Shown here: positions 22,601-33,316 of the stretch, piece after piece
How the letters are laid out: every line of letters begins with the position of its first letter
How positions within the stretch are numbered: position 1 is the stretch's first letter
DNA from: Aphanomyces cochlioides
Taxonomy: Eukaryota > Oomycota > Saprolegniomycetes > Saprolegniales > Verrucalvaceae
Direction: 5' to 3'
Assembly: GCA_019828595.1 (NCBI GenBank)
Contig: JAHQRK010000007.1
Location: 1,860,001 to 1,924,000 of the forward strand
DNA: 64,000 nucleotides
Made by a program: the position numbers and the translations under genes
Notes under the pieces: model-generated
Told to the model about the DNA's origin: nothing
Seen by the model: the letters and a program-made list of their open reading frames with translations, nothing else
The model's database searches: none

Positions 22601-22859
22601 ATGAAACAGCGTCTCGTTTACATTTGGCGCAGGATCTCTTGGGTAAAACTTTGCCAGGGTGAAGTTCCATTGATCGTACATGTCGAGTACAGTGGTAATT
22701 TCGAACTTGCACATTTGGACACGCTTCGACAACACAAAGATTCGATCCAACGTACGCTGCGTGGCCTTGAACAATACGCCCTCCGCATTTAGAACATACT
22801 GACAGCGTAGGTTGACTTGATCGCGGGTTGCTCATGTCAGGTAGCAGGTTTCTATCCAC
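19692..22859 (-). CDS. WRKY19-type zinc-finger repeat protein (about 26 Cys3His units)
   Basis: One intronless frame of 1055 residues. After a Cys-rich N-terminus (CSKCGGRIVQG) and a basic linker (KRPAKARSSKSKRP), about 26 tandem units follow the pattern C-x4-C-x7-10-G-x-C-x2-H, for example CKELNCNITAHAHGYCRRH and CRTDGCSLVAKKQGFCARH. One unit (AQSCKIAAKTNGYCRSH) has lost its first Cys. This is the zinc-finger repeat family found in plant WRKY19-like proteins and abundant in oomycetes. No WRKYGQK-type DNA-binding domain is visible, so calling it a WRKY factor would be wrong. Units often alternate between GYCRRH and FCxAH endings, suggesting duplication of pairs. It could bind DNA, RNA or protein; the target is unknown. 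Confidence 0.88.
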   Translation of the reverse strand: MDRNLLPDMSNPRSSQPTLSVCSKCGGRIVQGHAAYVGSNLCVVEACPNVQVRNYHCTRHVRSMELHPGKVLPKRSCAKCKRDAVSLNREAMQLHHYAVQNLDALTEIFKAFPPNTPTTPESQPPPVLQLRKLAPNRKRPAKARSSKSKRPTLFHPFGQHPKRSPENHEISLLSSDDENESEPPPKQDKIHARPLFQILNEDTPQAKCIEIGCSLPSQANGLCEKHAKVPMYNVSNLRGPEVSRCKAPNCTLMAGPNEFCFEHNLQSRDRSCAFGNCSQNALYDGLCPLHSKLTAQSVKCSAAGCTASATPDGFCAIHSKNQSQGSSNPKCKEEGCQSAANLHGYCNVHVGLYLCRQVPCKNLAIPERPYFCAEHLSAQMKTRTDNPTLDACQVMGCTTTAKVLGYCRRHYNLLRCKYQGCTVVLRQSGNFCEAHDPAKAPNNVVQPEERLQVCKELNCNITAHAHGYCRRHFSVYKCHNNECTALAEGGGEFCSAHAVHLSAQVLCKVEGCSAQVDSLGFCRRHLDERRCKQLSCGLLAENGIFCAAHVPSVNKSPPIIGQGCTEENCKISPKFHGYCRRHYLEKKCNTMACKNLAEIDGKCVEHSQEVAPPVPASPAATVAPQSASVDTQEATNSTPATVPVAEQKLCKLQNCQLDAKPDGYCNHHSSNDQCRHESCSMQATKDGFCEAHASIPPKESRTPATSASRCKKPHCSFKAKSEGFCQRHYLESKKSIELKAAPTFSNLCQFQNCLHVAKEMGRCVKHLPEAKAQAQPTCKAENCSAKATANGLCDDHGTTSAVQNTPPVPEEPPKDPTLRKAQSCKIAAKTNGYCRSHYIQSKTAEGVPPLVKTPTTPAAPKCLNENCAEAATEKSGLCKIHDDVLPVKKMHVCKHEGCTLTAKTQGYCRSHFSIQNEHSVQCKQQDCTRNATSRGYCSMHLETQEKSPRQCKYDGCNIVAKLKGYCRRHGLKLATLEEPLGNANPLIDLSVDSPTGSSEFDTASCSVSGCSSAAVIDGLCQLHYQPRPATCRTDGCSLVAKKQGFCARHFHAATS

Positions 22860-23546
22860 CTAATGCTGACACCGACCTTTGTTTGGCAATCCGAAAATGA
22901 CAGTCGAGCATATAAATAAACAAAAATATCAAAATATTGATATTTTGCTGGAAATTGCGAATTTTTCCATGCCACATTGGTTGTGTGGCACCAAGACAGG
23001 AGATCTTCAGCATGTCGCTCTCAGAACCAAGCTGTTCTCTCCATGCACTGCTATAAAGATAGTACTATATACTTTCTCCAAGTCGCCATATCTTAGTGTG
23101 TCGTCGATATTCAATTTAGTCAATTGGGGATACAGCTGTACTCCAAATAATTCCCTCAATTTAATAGAGACACCAACGACCAAGATAGGTTTATCGTGGC
23201 AAGAGCTTTCAACGCCAAGTCCTCTACAGATAACTATAAATAGTTCGAGCTGTGTGTTAGTCTTCGTCTGCTTTTCCTGCAAGAGGGTCATCGCAAGCCG
23301 AGATTTCAACTTTTGCGGAGTTTGGGGGTGTGTTCGACCAAAAATTTTTAGGACGAACTTTTGTATCAAATAGAAAATGATATAAATGTTCAGTATTTTC
23401 ACTTTGAAGCGCCATTTTGCCATTTGGCGCGAAAGTCGCTGGATTCCGTGGAGGAAAGTCCAGGAAGAGAAAGGATGAAGGAATGGAATGAATGAATAAA
23501 GAACGCAAGGAAGATACAAGGGAAGCAATTCGGAGTTTCGTCGATG
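22860..23546. other. Intergenic region
   Basis: An AT-rich spacer between the zinc-finger array start and the deaminase stop. Overlapping open frames on both strands (22879-23580) show no motif or shared intron structure, and nothing is called. Confidence 0.4.
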
Positions 23547-24072
23547 TTAAAGGTTCAAATGATTGTTGGGCTCCAAGCATTCGTTTTCCAAACCCTGGAG
23601 AAGATCGACTTGGATACCTTGCTCTCGAAGCAATCGAACGCCTTCACATGTGACAAAGGTCGAGGGCTCCATCACTCCAACGATCACGCGAGACACTTTG
23701 GCTCGAATGCAATTTTCTACACATGGAGTGTTTCCAGAGAGGCGTACGCTGCAGGGCTCCATCGTTGTATACAAATCAGCACCATCGGCGACCATATCAA
23801 GCTTCATCAAGGCACATTGCTCCTACAAGAACGTGGCATCAACCTCACACAAATCAGAAGTCAAGTCGCACCGCGTGCGTATTTCCTGGCAATTCACGCG
23901 AGAATCCCGTCGAAATTACCTGTCCATCCTTGACGATCACACAACCAACGCAGAATGCGCTCTCCACCGGTGGTGACAAATGGGCTTGAGCGATCGCTAG
24001 GCGCATGAAGTGTTCATCCTGTGCTTGACAGGATGTCATCGTTAAAGTGGACTTTGTCCGTATGATTACCAA
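23547..24072 (-). CDS. RIB2: RIB2-type pyrimidine (DRAP) deaminase
   Basis: Two exons (23872-24072 and 23547-23822; 49-nt intron) encode 158 residues. The second ATG (24039) may be the true start. The fold is a zinc-dependent cytidine-deaminase type: HAE in GNTHAEQCAL is rebuilt exactly by the splice, and EPCSVRLSGNTPC supplies the PC-x8-C zinc ligands. AFCVGCVIV and STGFSRELPGNTHAE closely follow the deaminase domain of fungal Rib2, which acts on 2,5-diamino-6-ribitylamino-pyrimidinone phosphate in riboflavin synthesis. Here it stands alone, without the pseudouridine-synthase-like half of yeast Rib2. Substrate is inferred from similarity only. It is divergent to the ankyrin gene, with 88 nt between starts. 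Confidence 0.8.
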
Positions 24073-24160
24073 GTTTATCCGGCTCAGGTCAATTCGGTTT
24101 CAGCCGTTTCCACGTTGAACTAAGCAAAACCGATCCAAACGCGACGCATTGATCAAGACA

Positions 24161-25117
24161 ATGGACAGAGTGAATCAAGAAGCGGAAGGCGGCGTTGTTT
24201 ACTCTCATGTCCAATTTGCGGAAGCGGCTGCCAATGGATCTAAGACAATGGTAAAGTGGAGACTAGCACATGGCTGAATCTATCGGTGCTCAGGTGGAGT
24301 TCCTGCTCGACAATGGAGCTGACATAGATGCCCCTGGGAAAGGTTTGCAGTGGCCGACAAAATTATGTGAATTTTGAACTTAGACGGCACAACCCCCCTC
24401 TGTGCTGCTGCATTGTGGGGTAACGAAACAATGGTGAAATTCCTCCTCGAACGCGGAGCCCGTGTATCAGCGAGGAACGAAGGTCGTATTCCAACTTGAC
24501 ATTGAAGCGTTGACAAGTCTTGTAGGCACAGGCTGGACTGCACTGCACGCGGCAGCATTTCAAGAGCATGGCAAAGTTGTGCGAGTATTACTTGAAGCCA
24601 ATGCCGATCCTTACCTTCGCGACGTGGAAGGCCGTACTCCTTGCGACTACGCAAGCATTTCCGAGGCAATTTGGGCTTTCTTCGCAGGTAAAGTGACATC
24701 ATTGCGCAAATTCTTGTATTGATTTCTAGCTCGTGGCTGCGAAAAGAGTTTGAAATCCGATTTGATTGACAAGGGAATCATCCGCAAAGTTGAAAACCAA
24801 GCGGAAGAGTCATCTTACGACACTCCGGTACGGGGATTACAAGTCTCAAGTCAACTACAACATTATGTGCTGCAGGTGGCGGAGTATTCACGTCCGGGAT
24901 CGTCTTACCAGCGCGTGCAAATCAATCCATTGGCCCCAAGCAAGCGCTCCGATACTCTCAAGGTAGACCATTTAGCTCTGGTCAGTTTCACATTTTTTTC
25001 AATTAGTCTCGCGATGGCTCGCCACGGACCTTTATCGATCCTTTGGCAGCCCCTGAGGCGAATTCTAAACTTCCACTTACGAGCCGTCGTCCTTCTTTGA
25101 ATGGATTAGCTTTATAA
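24161..25117 (+). CDS. Ankyrin-repeat protein
   Basis: Six exons (24161-24250, 24294-24342, 24384-24482, 24526-24687, 24730-24962, 25007-25117) encode 247 residues, all in phase. Three ankyrin units are visible: VEFLLDNGADIDAPGKDG, TTPLCAAALWGNETMVKFLLERGA and GWTALHAAAFQEHGKVVRVLLEANADPY, followed by GRTPCDYA. The C-terminal 90 residues are Ser/Pro-rich with no domain. This is a protein-protein interaction module; the partner is unknown. Introns fall at repeat boundaries. The stop lies 23 nt from that of the convergent lipase gene. Confidence 0.85.
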
Positions 25118-25140
25118 AACATAGTCTTAAATACATTTCC

Positions 25141-27899
25141 TCACAGCTCCAAATTGTCAAAACATTTCCGCAGCATACTTCGATACATCATCATGCCATG
25201 AACAGCGACGCGAGTCTTTGTCCGTTGTTGGAGCCGTCGTTCAATAAAACTTGGATCCACAATCAAGTTGCCCATTTCATCGATCGCCACTTCAGTACCG
25301 ACATGCTGATACAATCCCCACTAGAAAAAATATTACAGCTTCTGGAATGCCATCAAGACTTACAAATTTCGGAATGCCAGCGACCAAATCGCCGTCCAAC
25401 ACCACACGATAGCTATTCGGCACAGCGCGATTGTACTGACGTACAAATGCTGGATTGCCAACGCGAGGACCTCCAAAGTTGTACATGTTGACATCAATGT
25501 TGAAGTGTACTGCGCAGTCATATGCAGCGAGGATGGCCAAGGCTCCACCCATGCTATGACCTGTCATGAAGAGCGTCAAATCGGGATAGTCATCGAGTAG
25601 TAGTCGAAGGGTTTCTTTCAGATCGTTCCGAACCGCGGCGTACGCTTTCCAAAAGCCTACATAACGAGTGAATGGAAAGATTAATGAGTTGATTACCGCT
25701 ATGGACTCGTGGAAGTGCCAAATTCAAAAGAGGAACGCGTGATGCCCATCGCATGGCCCGCGCTCGACATGAATTTGCAGCACTATTCTTGAAACCTTGC
25801 ATGGAATTGATCCACAGAGGTACCTGGTGGAAGCGCATGTTGGTTTTCCAGTGCGCTTTGCTCACTGATCCCCGAAAGGCAACGACCAAACGCTTCTTGG
25901 TACGATCCATACACACTATTGCTTGGGTGTCGAGAAGTTCATGACGTAAATGCACAATCAATTCGTAGCCAAAGTTTTCCAACGTTTGAACTCCTCCACC
26001 TGAGGCACTTGGATTCCCGAGCGGGTCTAAATATGCTTGCCATGCCAACTGCACAACCCATTCTGCCGTCTCTAGACAGAAGACTTTGCTGGAGTCAGAA
26101 GCGACGTCGTCATACATGTTGACTCGGTGTGCTTCTTGGACATAAAACGACGTTGATCCCAAAAACAGAGCTGTCGGCGGTAAGTGAACGAAGAGCGTCA
26201 TGTAGACCAAGATGCTGACAAAAAACACCTTTTCCACTGGCTGCGCGCCAACCGAAAACGAAGCAACGGAGGCTAGGATGAATGGATTTGTTCCGTATAA
26301 GAGCCATTCATGGAGTAGTATTACAATTTGTGCAACAGAGCCAAAGAAAACGTAGACGAAAATCAAAAAGAGCTCCAAAAACAAAAAACGATAGCTGAGT
26401 TGTTGGTCTCGTGACACCATGTAAATCAGTTGCTTCAGTGTCTTGACTGTACTTTGGCAGATAGAAAGGATCCACCAGAGCCATATCCATGTCAAGCCCA
26501 CGGTTAAGAAACCCAAGGAGGTATACCAAATTTCATGGCGCCCGATGCCAAAACGTTGGGGAAAATGGAGGACACACATAGTCGCGTGGATGAGTAAATC
26601 GGCAAGGCCAAATAGTAATTTTAACACAGTTGACGAGGCGCTCAAGGGATGATCCATAAGAAAGAGCCACGACAATCGCAGCAATGCCGATCCAAAGGAC
26701 TGGCAAAGTGCAGAGGCAAACCTCGTCGAGTCGTTGACGGTGCGATACCACTGCGCCATGGTGTAAATCGGATTTTGATAAAATAGCAATACAAGTCCCA
26801 ACACGAATACTGATTTCTGGACTGGGAGCATCGACGATAAGTAAGCAGTGCGATACAACCACCACGGAAGAGTGATGAGTGTGCAGGCAAAGAGGACTGT
26901 TCGAATGATCAACTCACTTGCAAATATTGCAGGCTGTCTACAACGGCACAGGTCAAGCCAGCTATGAGGACAAAAAGCTACGTGAAAGAGAAGAAATAGT
27001 CCACTGAATGAGCAAACAGGTTTGGATAATATCCATGGTAGAGAACGACAATCAGATACGAGCCATAACCATTTCCGCCCTGCAAGAATGAGTAAATGAA
27101 ATAGACAAATGAGCTTGATGACGCACCAGACCCTCGTTGTCTTGCGATATGTCGAATAGAGTCGCTCGCTCGCAAATGCCATTTGGACAGTGAATCCACA
27201 CACTTTGGTTGAATCGTGCAAGTATCCATTGATTCCGCTTGACTGCAGGCAACAGAAAATGACCACCATAGACGTACACATCAAATTCTAAGACAAAGCT
27301 TTTCTCGGAGGAGTTTAAACTGCGAGGTGTCATATCGAGAGCCATTGACCCAGCTAGCCATGACACATTGCTCACATTAGCAGCCCACCATGCATTTGAT
27401 CCTTGCCAATCAATGTATGTACAAGCATTTCGGTACGTATCGGCAGGACATAGATCCCCTGGAAGATCTACAGACTAGAAGAGGTTCATACCGCGACGTG
27501 GTTTTAGATGTATACCTTCGACAAGTAACCAATACTGTGGAGATATGGCAAAGCAATTGCCATTCCGAATGCTAAATACGTCAGACTGAGCACAGCAGTC
27601 GCAGCACTTGATGAAAGAGTTTCAAGACGTAGGCGCGGTGCTAATGGCCCTTGAAGCATTGGATTATGCGACGTCTCTAACTCAGCATTAGGATGCAGGT
27701 GTCGACTTCGACGATTTGCATCATCCAGAAGCATCTGTGACGACGCATAACCCTTGGAGCTAAACAAAAGGGGTCGATGGATCATATCAGCGTCTGTATC
27801 GTCCATCACTATCAGTAGAAAATGAGCAACAAGGGAGCGGCGGCCGGGTGCAGAGCGACAGTGATGGCTTGCTTCCTCCGATCTTTTTTCTTCGCTCAC
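25141..27899 (-). CDS. Multi-pass class 3 lipase (diacylglycerol-lipase-like)
   Basis: Six exons (27516-27899, 27127-27474, 26982-27079, 25697-26937, 25364-25656, 25141-25320) give 847 residues. One TM (about 100-125) is followed by a roughly 150-residue segment with N-glycosylation-type sites and Cys pairs, then about 7-9 hydrophobic helices. A class 3 lipase domain ends the protein. The nucleophile Ser (about 725) sits in TGHSMGG, completed by a splice upstream. The Asp is in DGDLVAGIP and the His in VAVHGMMMYRSM. FGGPRVGNPAF is the usual lipase-3 motif. It probably hydrolyses acylglycerols at a membrane. The order (large ectodomain plus many helices before the lipase) is longer than in sn-1 DAG lipases, which have four helices. 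Confidence 0.85.
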
Positions 27900-27910
27900 A
27901 CCACCTTTCT

Positions 27911-27935
27911 CATCCGGATAAAATTAGTTATCCGG
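27911..27935. promoter_or_regulatory. TCCGGATA motif pair upstream of the lipase
   Basis: CATCCGGATA (27911-27920) and TTATCCGGA (27927-27935) lie 12-36 nt upstream of the lipase ATG at 27899, facing each other as at 753-779. Confidence 0.45.
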
Positions 27936-28050
27936 AATCATCAATTTCAATTTGGACACTCATGTCATGAACCACGAGGATGATGAAAAAGTGATTGTGG
28001 AAGAAGGTAAATTGGATGAATAAATAAAGACTTAAAGGGATAAGATGGAC

Positions 28051-29554
28051 TCAAGACATTCGCTCGTAGAAGAGAAGATAGGCAGAATGCAAGGTTTCAT
28101 TGAGCATGGTCTGTTCGTCCACAATTTTGATGATTTCGTCGTCATATTGGAGCCACTGGGAAGTTGTGTTCGTAGAGCTCAAACGACAATATGCCACGTA
28201 ATGTCCAGCACCAAGAGTAGACCCCAAATGCGCACAGACAGCGTACAGTTGATAGTACAAATGGCTGTCGCGGAGAAAGAGATATGGCGAGAGATTCAGT
28301 CGATGGACTGGAAAATAGACAGGCGCTGAATTCTTCCCACTCACAGCCGATGTATATGTGAATCGCTTCAGTTGAATGACAAGACATTGCGGTGTTCGGA
28401 GCAAGAGCGTTTGAATGCAATGGTTGGTCTTGTCTTGGCATTGTGAGCACCACATCTTGTTGTCTTGCTCCATTACTTCAATCTCTTTGAAGTGATCCAA
28501 ACAGCTCTCCAAGGACATGGCAGATGACGCTGTATGTAGACCCAAAGACAAGACACTAATGACAGATTAGTTATCGCAATATTGTTGGAAAGAAGTACCT
28601 CATTTCTTGGAGATGGCATGACAATCGTTTGCAAAACTGACAACTGGAGCCGCGGATAATTTGACCCACAAAGCATTCAGTAATGAAAGAGTGATTTCGC
28701 AAGACATATTCGTCCCAAGCAACACTCGCTAAGCGATGGACGAGGTCACTGTAGGATTCAGGATGCAAGCTAGATTTTGCTTGGATTTCGTGCATGAGGT
28801 AGCTCTTGACTGCGTGAAAGTCCTGGGTCATGAGCGATTTTGATGGCGACACCTTCGTTGCCTCATTGAGAATGTCCAAGAAAAACGAGAGACATTCTTC
28901 AGCATCCTGTTGGTCTTGGTCAGGCATATTGATCAACGTTGAGCACGCTTTCATGGCAGTAGCTAGACCTAATTGGACAACATCGACGCAAGCACCTTTT
29001 TCTTCCTTCATGGTAAATCCGGTCTGCATCAAATACCAACAACACGTCTCTTTGGCATCTCCAAGTAGATTTCTTTCCTGTGCGCTCATCGCTCGATGCA
29101 ACAAGTTGAGGAACCGCGGGGTTCGAAATAAACAGTGCAGCGTCGCATTGAGAAAGCAGAAATTGGATGTATTGGTCAACGCAGCGTCCGTGGGATCTTT
29201 GTCCTCGTCTTCAATCGAGAGACTCGGAGGAGGCAATGGCAGTTGAGTGGCAGCCGCAGTTAGGATCTCCTTTGCTAGTTCGTTCATTTTGGCAATCGTT
29301 TCAACCATAGGCACACGCGTTCCACCAGCGAATGCCGTCGCCAACCAGTGGGAAGACGGGAGATTCAGCCACAGATCTAGTGTTGCGCGAATTACTTCGA
29401 CAAACTTGATCACTGCTTTGCCACGCAGAATCAACCGAATCTGCGTTTGGTGGATGCACGCAAAGTAAGCTGGATAGACAAGACACAGCGAAAGAACTCC
29501 CGCCGCGCCGAAGTACCACAAGTCCATGGGAGTGGAGCTTCCAAATGTTAACAA
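28051..29554 (-). CDS. Ubiquitin-specific protease with N-terminal TM (USP30-like)
   Basis: Two exons (28599-29554, 28051-28555) encode 486 residues. A hydrophobic helix at residues 12-34 is followed by a basic stretch, so the enzyme is probably anchored and faces the cytosol. The Cys box reads NTSNFCFLNATLHCLF (nucleophile near 133; the usual GNTC is NFC here). A zinc-ribbon pair (CQFCKRLSC and CSQCQDKTNHC) sits mid-domain. The His box is GAGHYVAYCR followed by QWLQYDDE. An N-terminal TM with a short USP domain is the layout of USP30, which acts on mitochondria and peroxisomes. Orthology is inferred, not shown. PEX16 lies 107 nt upstream on the same strand. Confidence 0.85.
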
Positions 29555-29583
29555 GCGAACCAGAATCTATATTCAACCAGAGA

Positions 29584-29609
29584 ATCCGGATAACAATCCA
29601 CATTATCCG
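29584..29609. promoter_or_regulatory. TCCGGATA motif pair upstream of the USP gene
   Basis: ATCCGGATAA (29584-29593) and TTATCCG (29603-29609) lie 30-55 nt upstream of the ATG at 29554, in the short gap before the PEX16 stop. Confidence 0.45.
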
Positions 29610-29661
29610 TATGTTGACGAATCATTTTCAAATTTATCTAAAGATGGAGAGATGGATCCCA

Positions 29662-30966
29662 CTACGATGCAGACGTGTAGAAATGGCGGCGCTGGTAGTA
29701 ATGCAAGCCATTGTCCACAGCAAAGCGGATGAGGCGTCCAAGGATTGGAAGCGGCTGAGTGGAATTGCACACCTAGGTTTCCCGTTAACAACGATAAGAT
29801 GACACATGAAACTTGCCCCTTCCGCGACAGGGGTCGTGACCGACGAAAAGAGCGGATTGCGAAGCAAGTAAAGAAACAAACACATCTACACGCATGCGCT
29901 CAAGTTGACTGGATCCAGAAAATGACAAACCTTGCGTCGATGGTATTCTTCGTCGACTTTCTCATTGTGAGGACGCTTTCGTTTAACTTCCAACAATGTC
30001 GAGAGCAAAATGCTACCAGGGTGATTCAACCTGACATCAACACGCTTGTTTACCCTGCAACTTCTGTCGAAAACGATGCAAGAAATGGCACCCAAGAGCG
30101 CTCAGATTGTTGTTGGCTAGAGTAGATGAGTAAGTCTTCGAAGTGAAAGCGACGATTTACCAGAGAGCAGCAAAGACGACTGGGCGAATGATGTGCAATA
30201 CTTCTGCAGCAGTTTGAACAGGACCCTCTTCACCGGAAGCGTAATTCGGTTCCTAACACAGTAAATTTAAGCGATCTTGATGCAATCAATCGTACCAAGA
30301 ATGAGAGCGTTAACGGTTGCATGTTTGTCGACTCGGAGCGGTTTGCGAGGAAAACGCGACCACTTCGTTGACCAGTGTAGACTTCTGTCGATTCGTCCTT
30401 TGGGCGAACTTCACACGACACATACTACACACCGTTGTAAAATCAAACATGACAGGATGCATACTGGTCCATTCTTGTAGAGAACTTTGCCCTTGGATTG
30501 CACGAGGAGCACCAACTTGCAAATGCATTTGCAAATTTCCAACACTAGAATCTATTCCATGCATATAAACACACTCAAGAAAGAACACGAGACGTACCAC
30601 ATTCCAGCGCGTTTGAACGCCGCTCGTTTTGAGCGCAATCATTTCGGCCGCAACTTGAACTTGCGAAATCAAAGAGAGGGGAACGCGAGCCGCTTGCACG
30701 ACGGAGAGCGACTTGATGCTTGTTTTCTGGTCACTTGGTGTGTGCGCTTCGTACAAGATCCAGTCATGGTACAGTTTGAGTAGACCGCCCAAGGAATACC
30801 CAACTTCTGACACAACATCTGGGTGTCCGACGGAAGCAGGCACCAGCATGGGGACGACGTAGAGGACTTGCTCCAACCTCCGTGCATACGATTCATTCTC
30901 CAAGACCCATGCGTTGTATTTGTCGAGCGTATGGTGGACAGGCGATGGCGGCGTCTGGAGAATCAT
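29662..30966 (-). CDS. PEX16: Peroxisome biogenesis membrane protein PEX16
   Basis: Eight exons (30598-30966, 30465-30551, 30296-30424, 30161-30252, 30054-30116, 29931-30012, 29829-29885, 29662-29772) encode 329 residues with matching phases. The start carries YNAWVLENESYARRLEQVLY and SEVGYSLGGLLKLYHD, both strongly conserved in PEX16. The middle reads RWNVILVLEICKCICKLVLL and DESTEVYTGQRSGRVF. The end has LLRNPLF and RRHFYTS. PEX16 recruits PEX3 and other membrane proteins to new peroxisomes. The 56-nt last intron has alternative 5' sites; the one used here restores the C-terminal motif. Confidence 0.93.
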
Positions 30967-31005
30967 TATGCCCCTTCTTCCTCAGATTGCAAATGGAGGA
31001 CAGCC

Positions 31006-31028
31006 GGATCCGGACAAGTATCCGGATG
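31006..31028. promoter_or_regulatory. TCCGGATA-type sites between divergent genes
   Basis: GGATCCGGAC (31007-31016) and TATCCGGATG (31019-31028) lie in the 156-nt gap between the PEX16 start (30966, minus) and the next gene start (31123, plus), so they could serve both. Confidence 0.4.
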
Positions 31029-31122
31029 TATGTCAATTCATACTAGTAATAATGGCATACAATTTTCAAGTCAAAATATTTTTCAATTGTCCAATCCAAT
31101 CATCGCACGAATTTGCGCGGGG

Positions 31123-32231
31123 ATGGAAGCATTGAAGTCCCAGGTGACCGTGATCATTACGACGTCGGCGATTCCGTCCAATCCCTCAACGAATGTACTT
31201 GAAGAAGTGCTACGGAGTTTCTCGCTTGTGTCCGACTTGAACACGTGCGATGTCGTCTTGACCTGCGACGGTTTTGCTGTGAAAACCAAACCTGGCGAAT
31301 CCAAGTTCAAATCCATCAAGATCACAGAGCAAGAAGCAGAAAACTACGGCGAATATATACAGCGAGCGCGAGCAGTATTCAGAAAGCATTTGGATTTCGC
31401 GGAAACAGAAACTATTTCAACGACATCCACTACATCAACGGTTCCGATCGGCGCACGAGCGACGGCTGAATCTACTGTGACTCGAGATAGCGTGGTAGGA
31501 AAGCCCACGTTTTCCATGATTACCTTCTCAAAACGTCTCGGCTTTGCATTAGCCGTTCGCGAAGCCCTCAAATTGTACACTCGCTATTTGTTTAGTTTGA
31601 CTAAACCTATTCTACCAGGGTCTCGACGCCTTATATACTTATCCATCAGCATGATTGGACATATCTGGTACCCCGTTCATTATTTCATCCGTCATGTGCG
31701 ATCTTCTAGCACCAACTTGACTTTTCTGTGCTCTGTCAGCTCATGGATGAACATCCCGAAGAACTCCAATATATTGGTTTCTCAACGCGGAAATCTCTTC
31801 GACGAAAGTGTCGTCCATTCCTACCAAGTGCAGTTCCTCGAGAATTTGGTTCAGTCCTGCTTTCGCCTTTGTATTTTTGGTATGATAAGCCGCATCTGGC
31901 TCGGGCTTCGCACTATCGTACTTTCTTATTTGGTCATGGTCGCTTCCGCGTGGGTGACTTCATTGAAGATACAATGGGTCAAAGCATGCTTGCTGACTTG
32001 AAGGCTCGCGGCGTTGCTGCTCACACGGCTTATGGAACATGGTCATATGTCCGGCCTGATGATCCCGAGAAGCCAACACTTCGACATCGTAGTGGGCGTC
32101 ACTTTCGCGAGACAGTGTACATGCGCACTGCCAGACACAGCAAGAAAAACATGAGCAAAGCTATGGAAAATCTCTCAATCGATTGCAAAGATGACGATGA
32201 AGAGGAGGATGACTCATCCGACGACGATTGA
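31123..32231 (+). CDS. Possible glycosyltransferase-like protein
   Basis: Three exons (31123-31574, 31619-31667, 31710-32231) give 340 residues, phases exact. The start reads VTVIITTSAIPSNPSTNVLEEVL and CDVVLTCDGF, typical of a nucleotide-sugar-binding Rossmann-like half of GT-A folds. The short middle exon supplies STPYILIHQHDW, resembling a metal-binding DxD-type position as HDW. GDFIEDTMGQ follows later. The C-terminus is acidic and Ser/Asp-rich (DDEEEDDSSDDD). I recall the same layout in uncharacterised algal and oomycete proteins, but enzymatic activity is a guess. A Thr/Ser-rich stretch (TISTTSTTSTVP) inside exon 1 may hide an unrecognised intron. Confidence 0.55.
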
Positions 32232-32505
32232 AAGATCAGAGAGAGGAACATCCTAAAAAGGTAACTAACTCTTCGCCTTGCATCCCAACAACTCCTTAGC
32301 GTGGCCTAAAAGATAAAGATACAAAGAAGTTGGATTTCACTTGTCAAATGTTGATGATTCCAAAGTTTGTTGGAGATCGAGCAGTCCATGACTTGCTTGA
32401 AGTCATGGAGACATTTCACAAGTGTGAAACCTGGTCCAGTTGACTGATATCCTGATTTTATGTAAATTTAGGCTATGAGTCCTGATTTGGACAATTGAAC
32501 CGACC

Positions 32506-33316
32506 ATGGTGGCTGTATGCATGAATGGCAAGGTTTGGTCTGCTGCCGACGCCAAGAAACTCCGCGAAGAGCATCGATTTGTGTGTGGCAATGGCTCAAT
32601 ATGTCGAGAGAACAGCAACAAAGCACCAGCTGATAGGATACCACTGCAGCTGACACCTGAGCAACTATATGTCGGCCAACGCCATGGTTTCTTGACTCAA
32701 ACCTCATTGAACTCTCAACAAGAATCTCCAACTCCAAGCAATGAATGGTGGCGCAGTACTTGGAATATGATTGCTTCGTTTTTCCGACAGACAACTCATA
32801 CTGAGTAAGTTATTCCTTTCAATGTACCCATTGACCATTCACTTAGCGAAGGACCTCAAAAACGACGGAGAATTGATCCACGTACTTTAACGTCATTGCA
32901 AGCGTCATTGACTTGAGAACTGTAGAAGTTGAGCAACACCGAATGGAAGACACGCCTGTACCATTGCGACATAGGATCTTTCTCGATCTTTGGGAAAAGG
33001 GATTTTACATTACGTCAGGGTCAAAATTTGGAGGTGACTATTTGTTGTACGACGGTAAGAAATGCACGTGTGTGTTGCATACTAATCCATGCCTGATTTA
33101 GTCGATCCATTAACTTCACATGCCAAGGCAATCGTTGTCGTATCAGAGTGTCCAGTCCTCTCTGCATCGGAGCTTGCGGGATTTAGCCGTCTTGCCCGAG
33201 CTGTCAAGAAGACTTTTGTCATGGCATATGTCAATGACAATCAAACTGTGAGCTACACAACTCTTGTGCATGTTGCAACGACGACTCGCACCACCAGCGG
33301 TCCTCGTCCTGTTTAA
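32506..33316 (+). CDS. TSEN34: tRNA-splicing endonuclease subunit SEN34
   Basis: Four exons (32506-32804, 32847-32881, 32926-33054, 33102-33316) encode 225 residues. The N-terminal part (VWSAADAKKLREEHRFVCG, IPLQLTPEQLYV) matches the SEN34 N-domain. The C-terminal nuclease has the family signature LWEKGFYITSGSKFGGDYLLY, then DPLTSHAKAIVVV and RLARAVKKTFVMAY. These hold the expected catalytic Tyr, His and Lys. SEN34 cuts the 3' splice site of pre-tRNA introns as part of the SEN2-SEN15-SEN34-SEN54 complex. Length is at the short end for the family. Phases close exactly. Confidence 0.93.

Noticed and set aside
19692..22859. Labelling the zinc-finger array as a WRKY transcription factor
   Set aside because: The WRKY heptad and its zinc ligands are absent; only the accessory WRKY19-type repeats are present.
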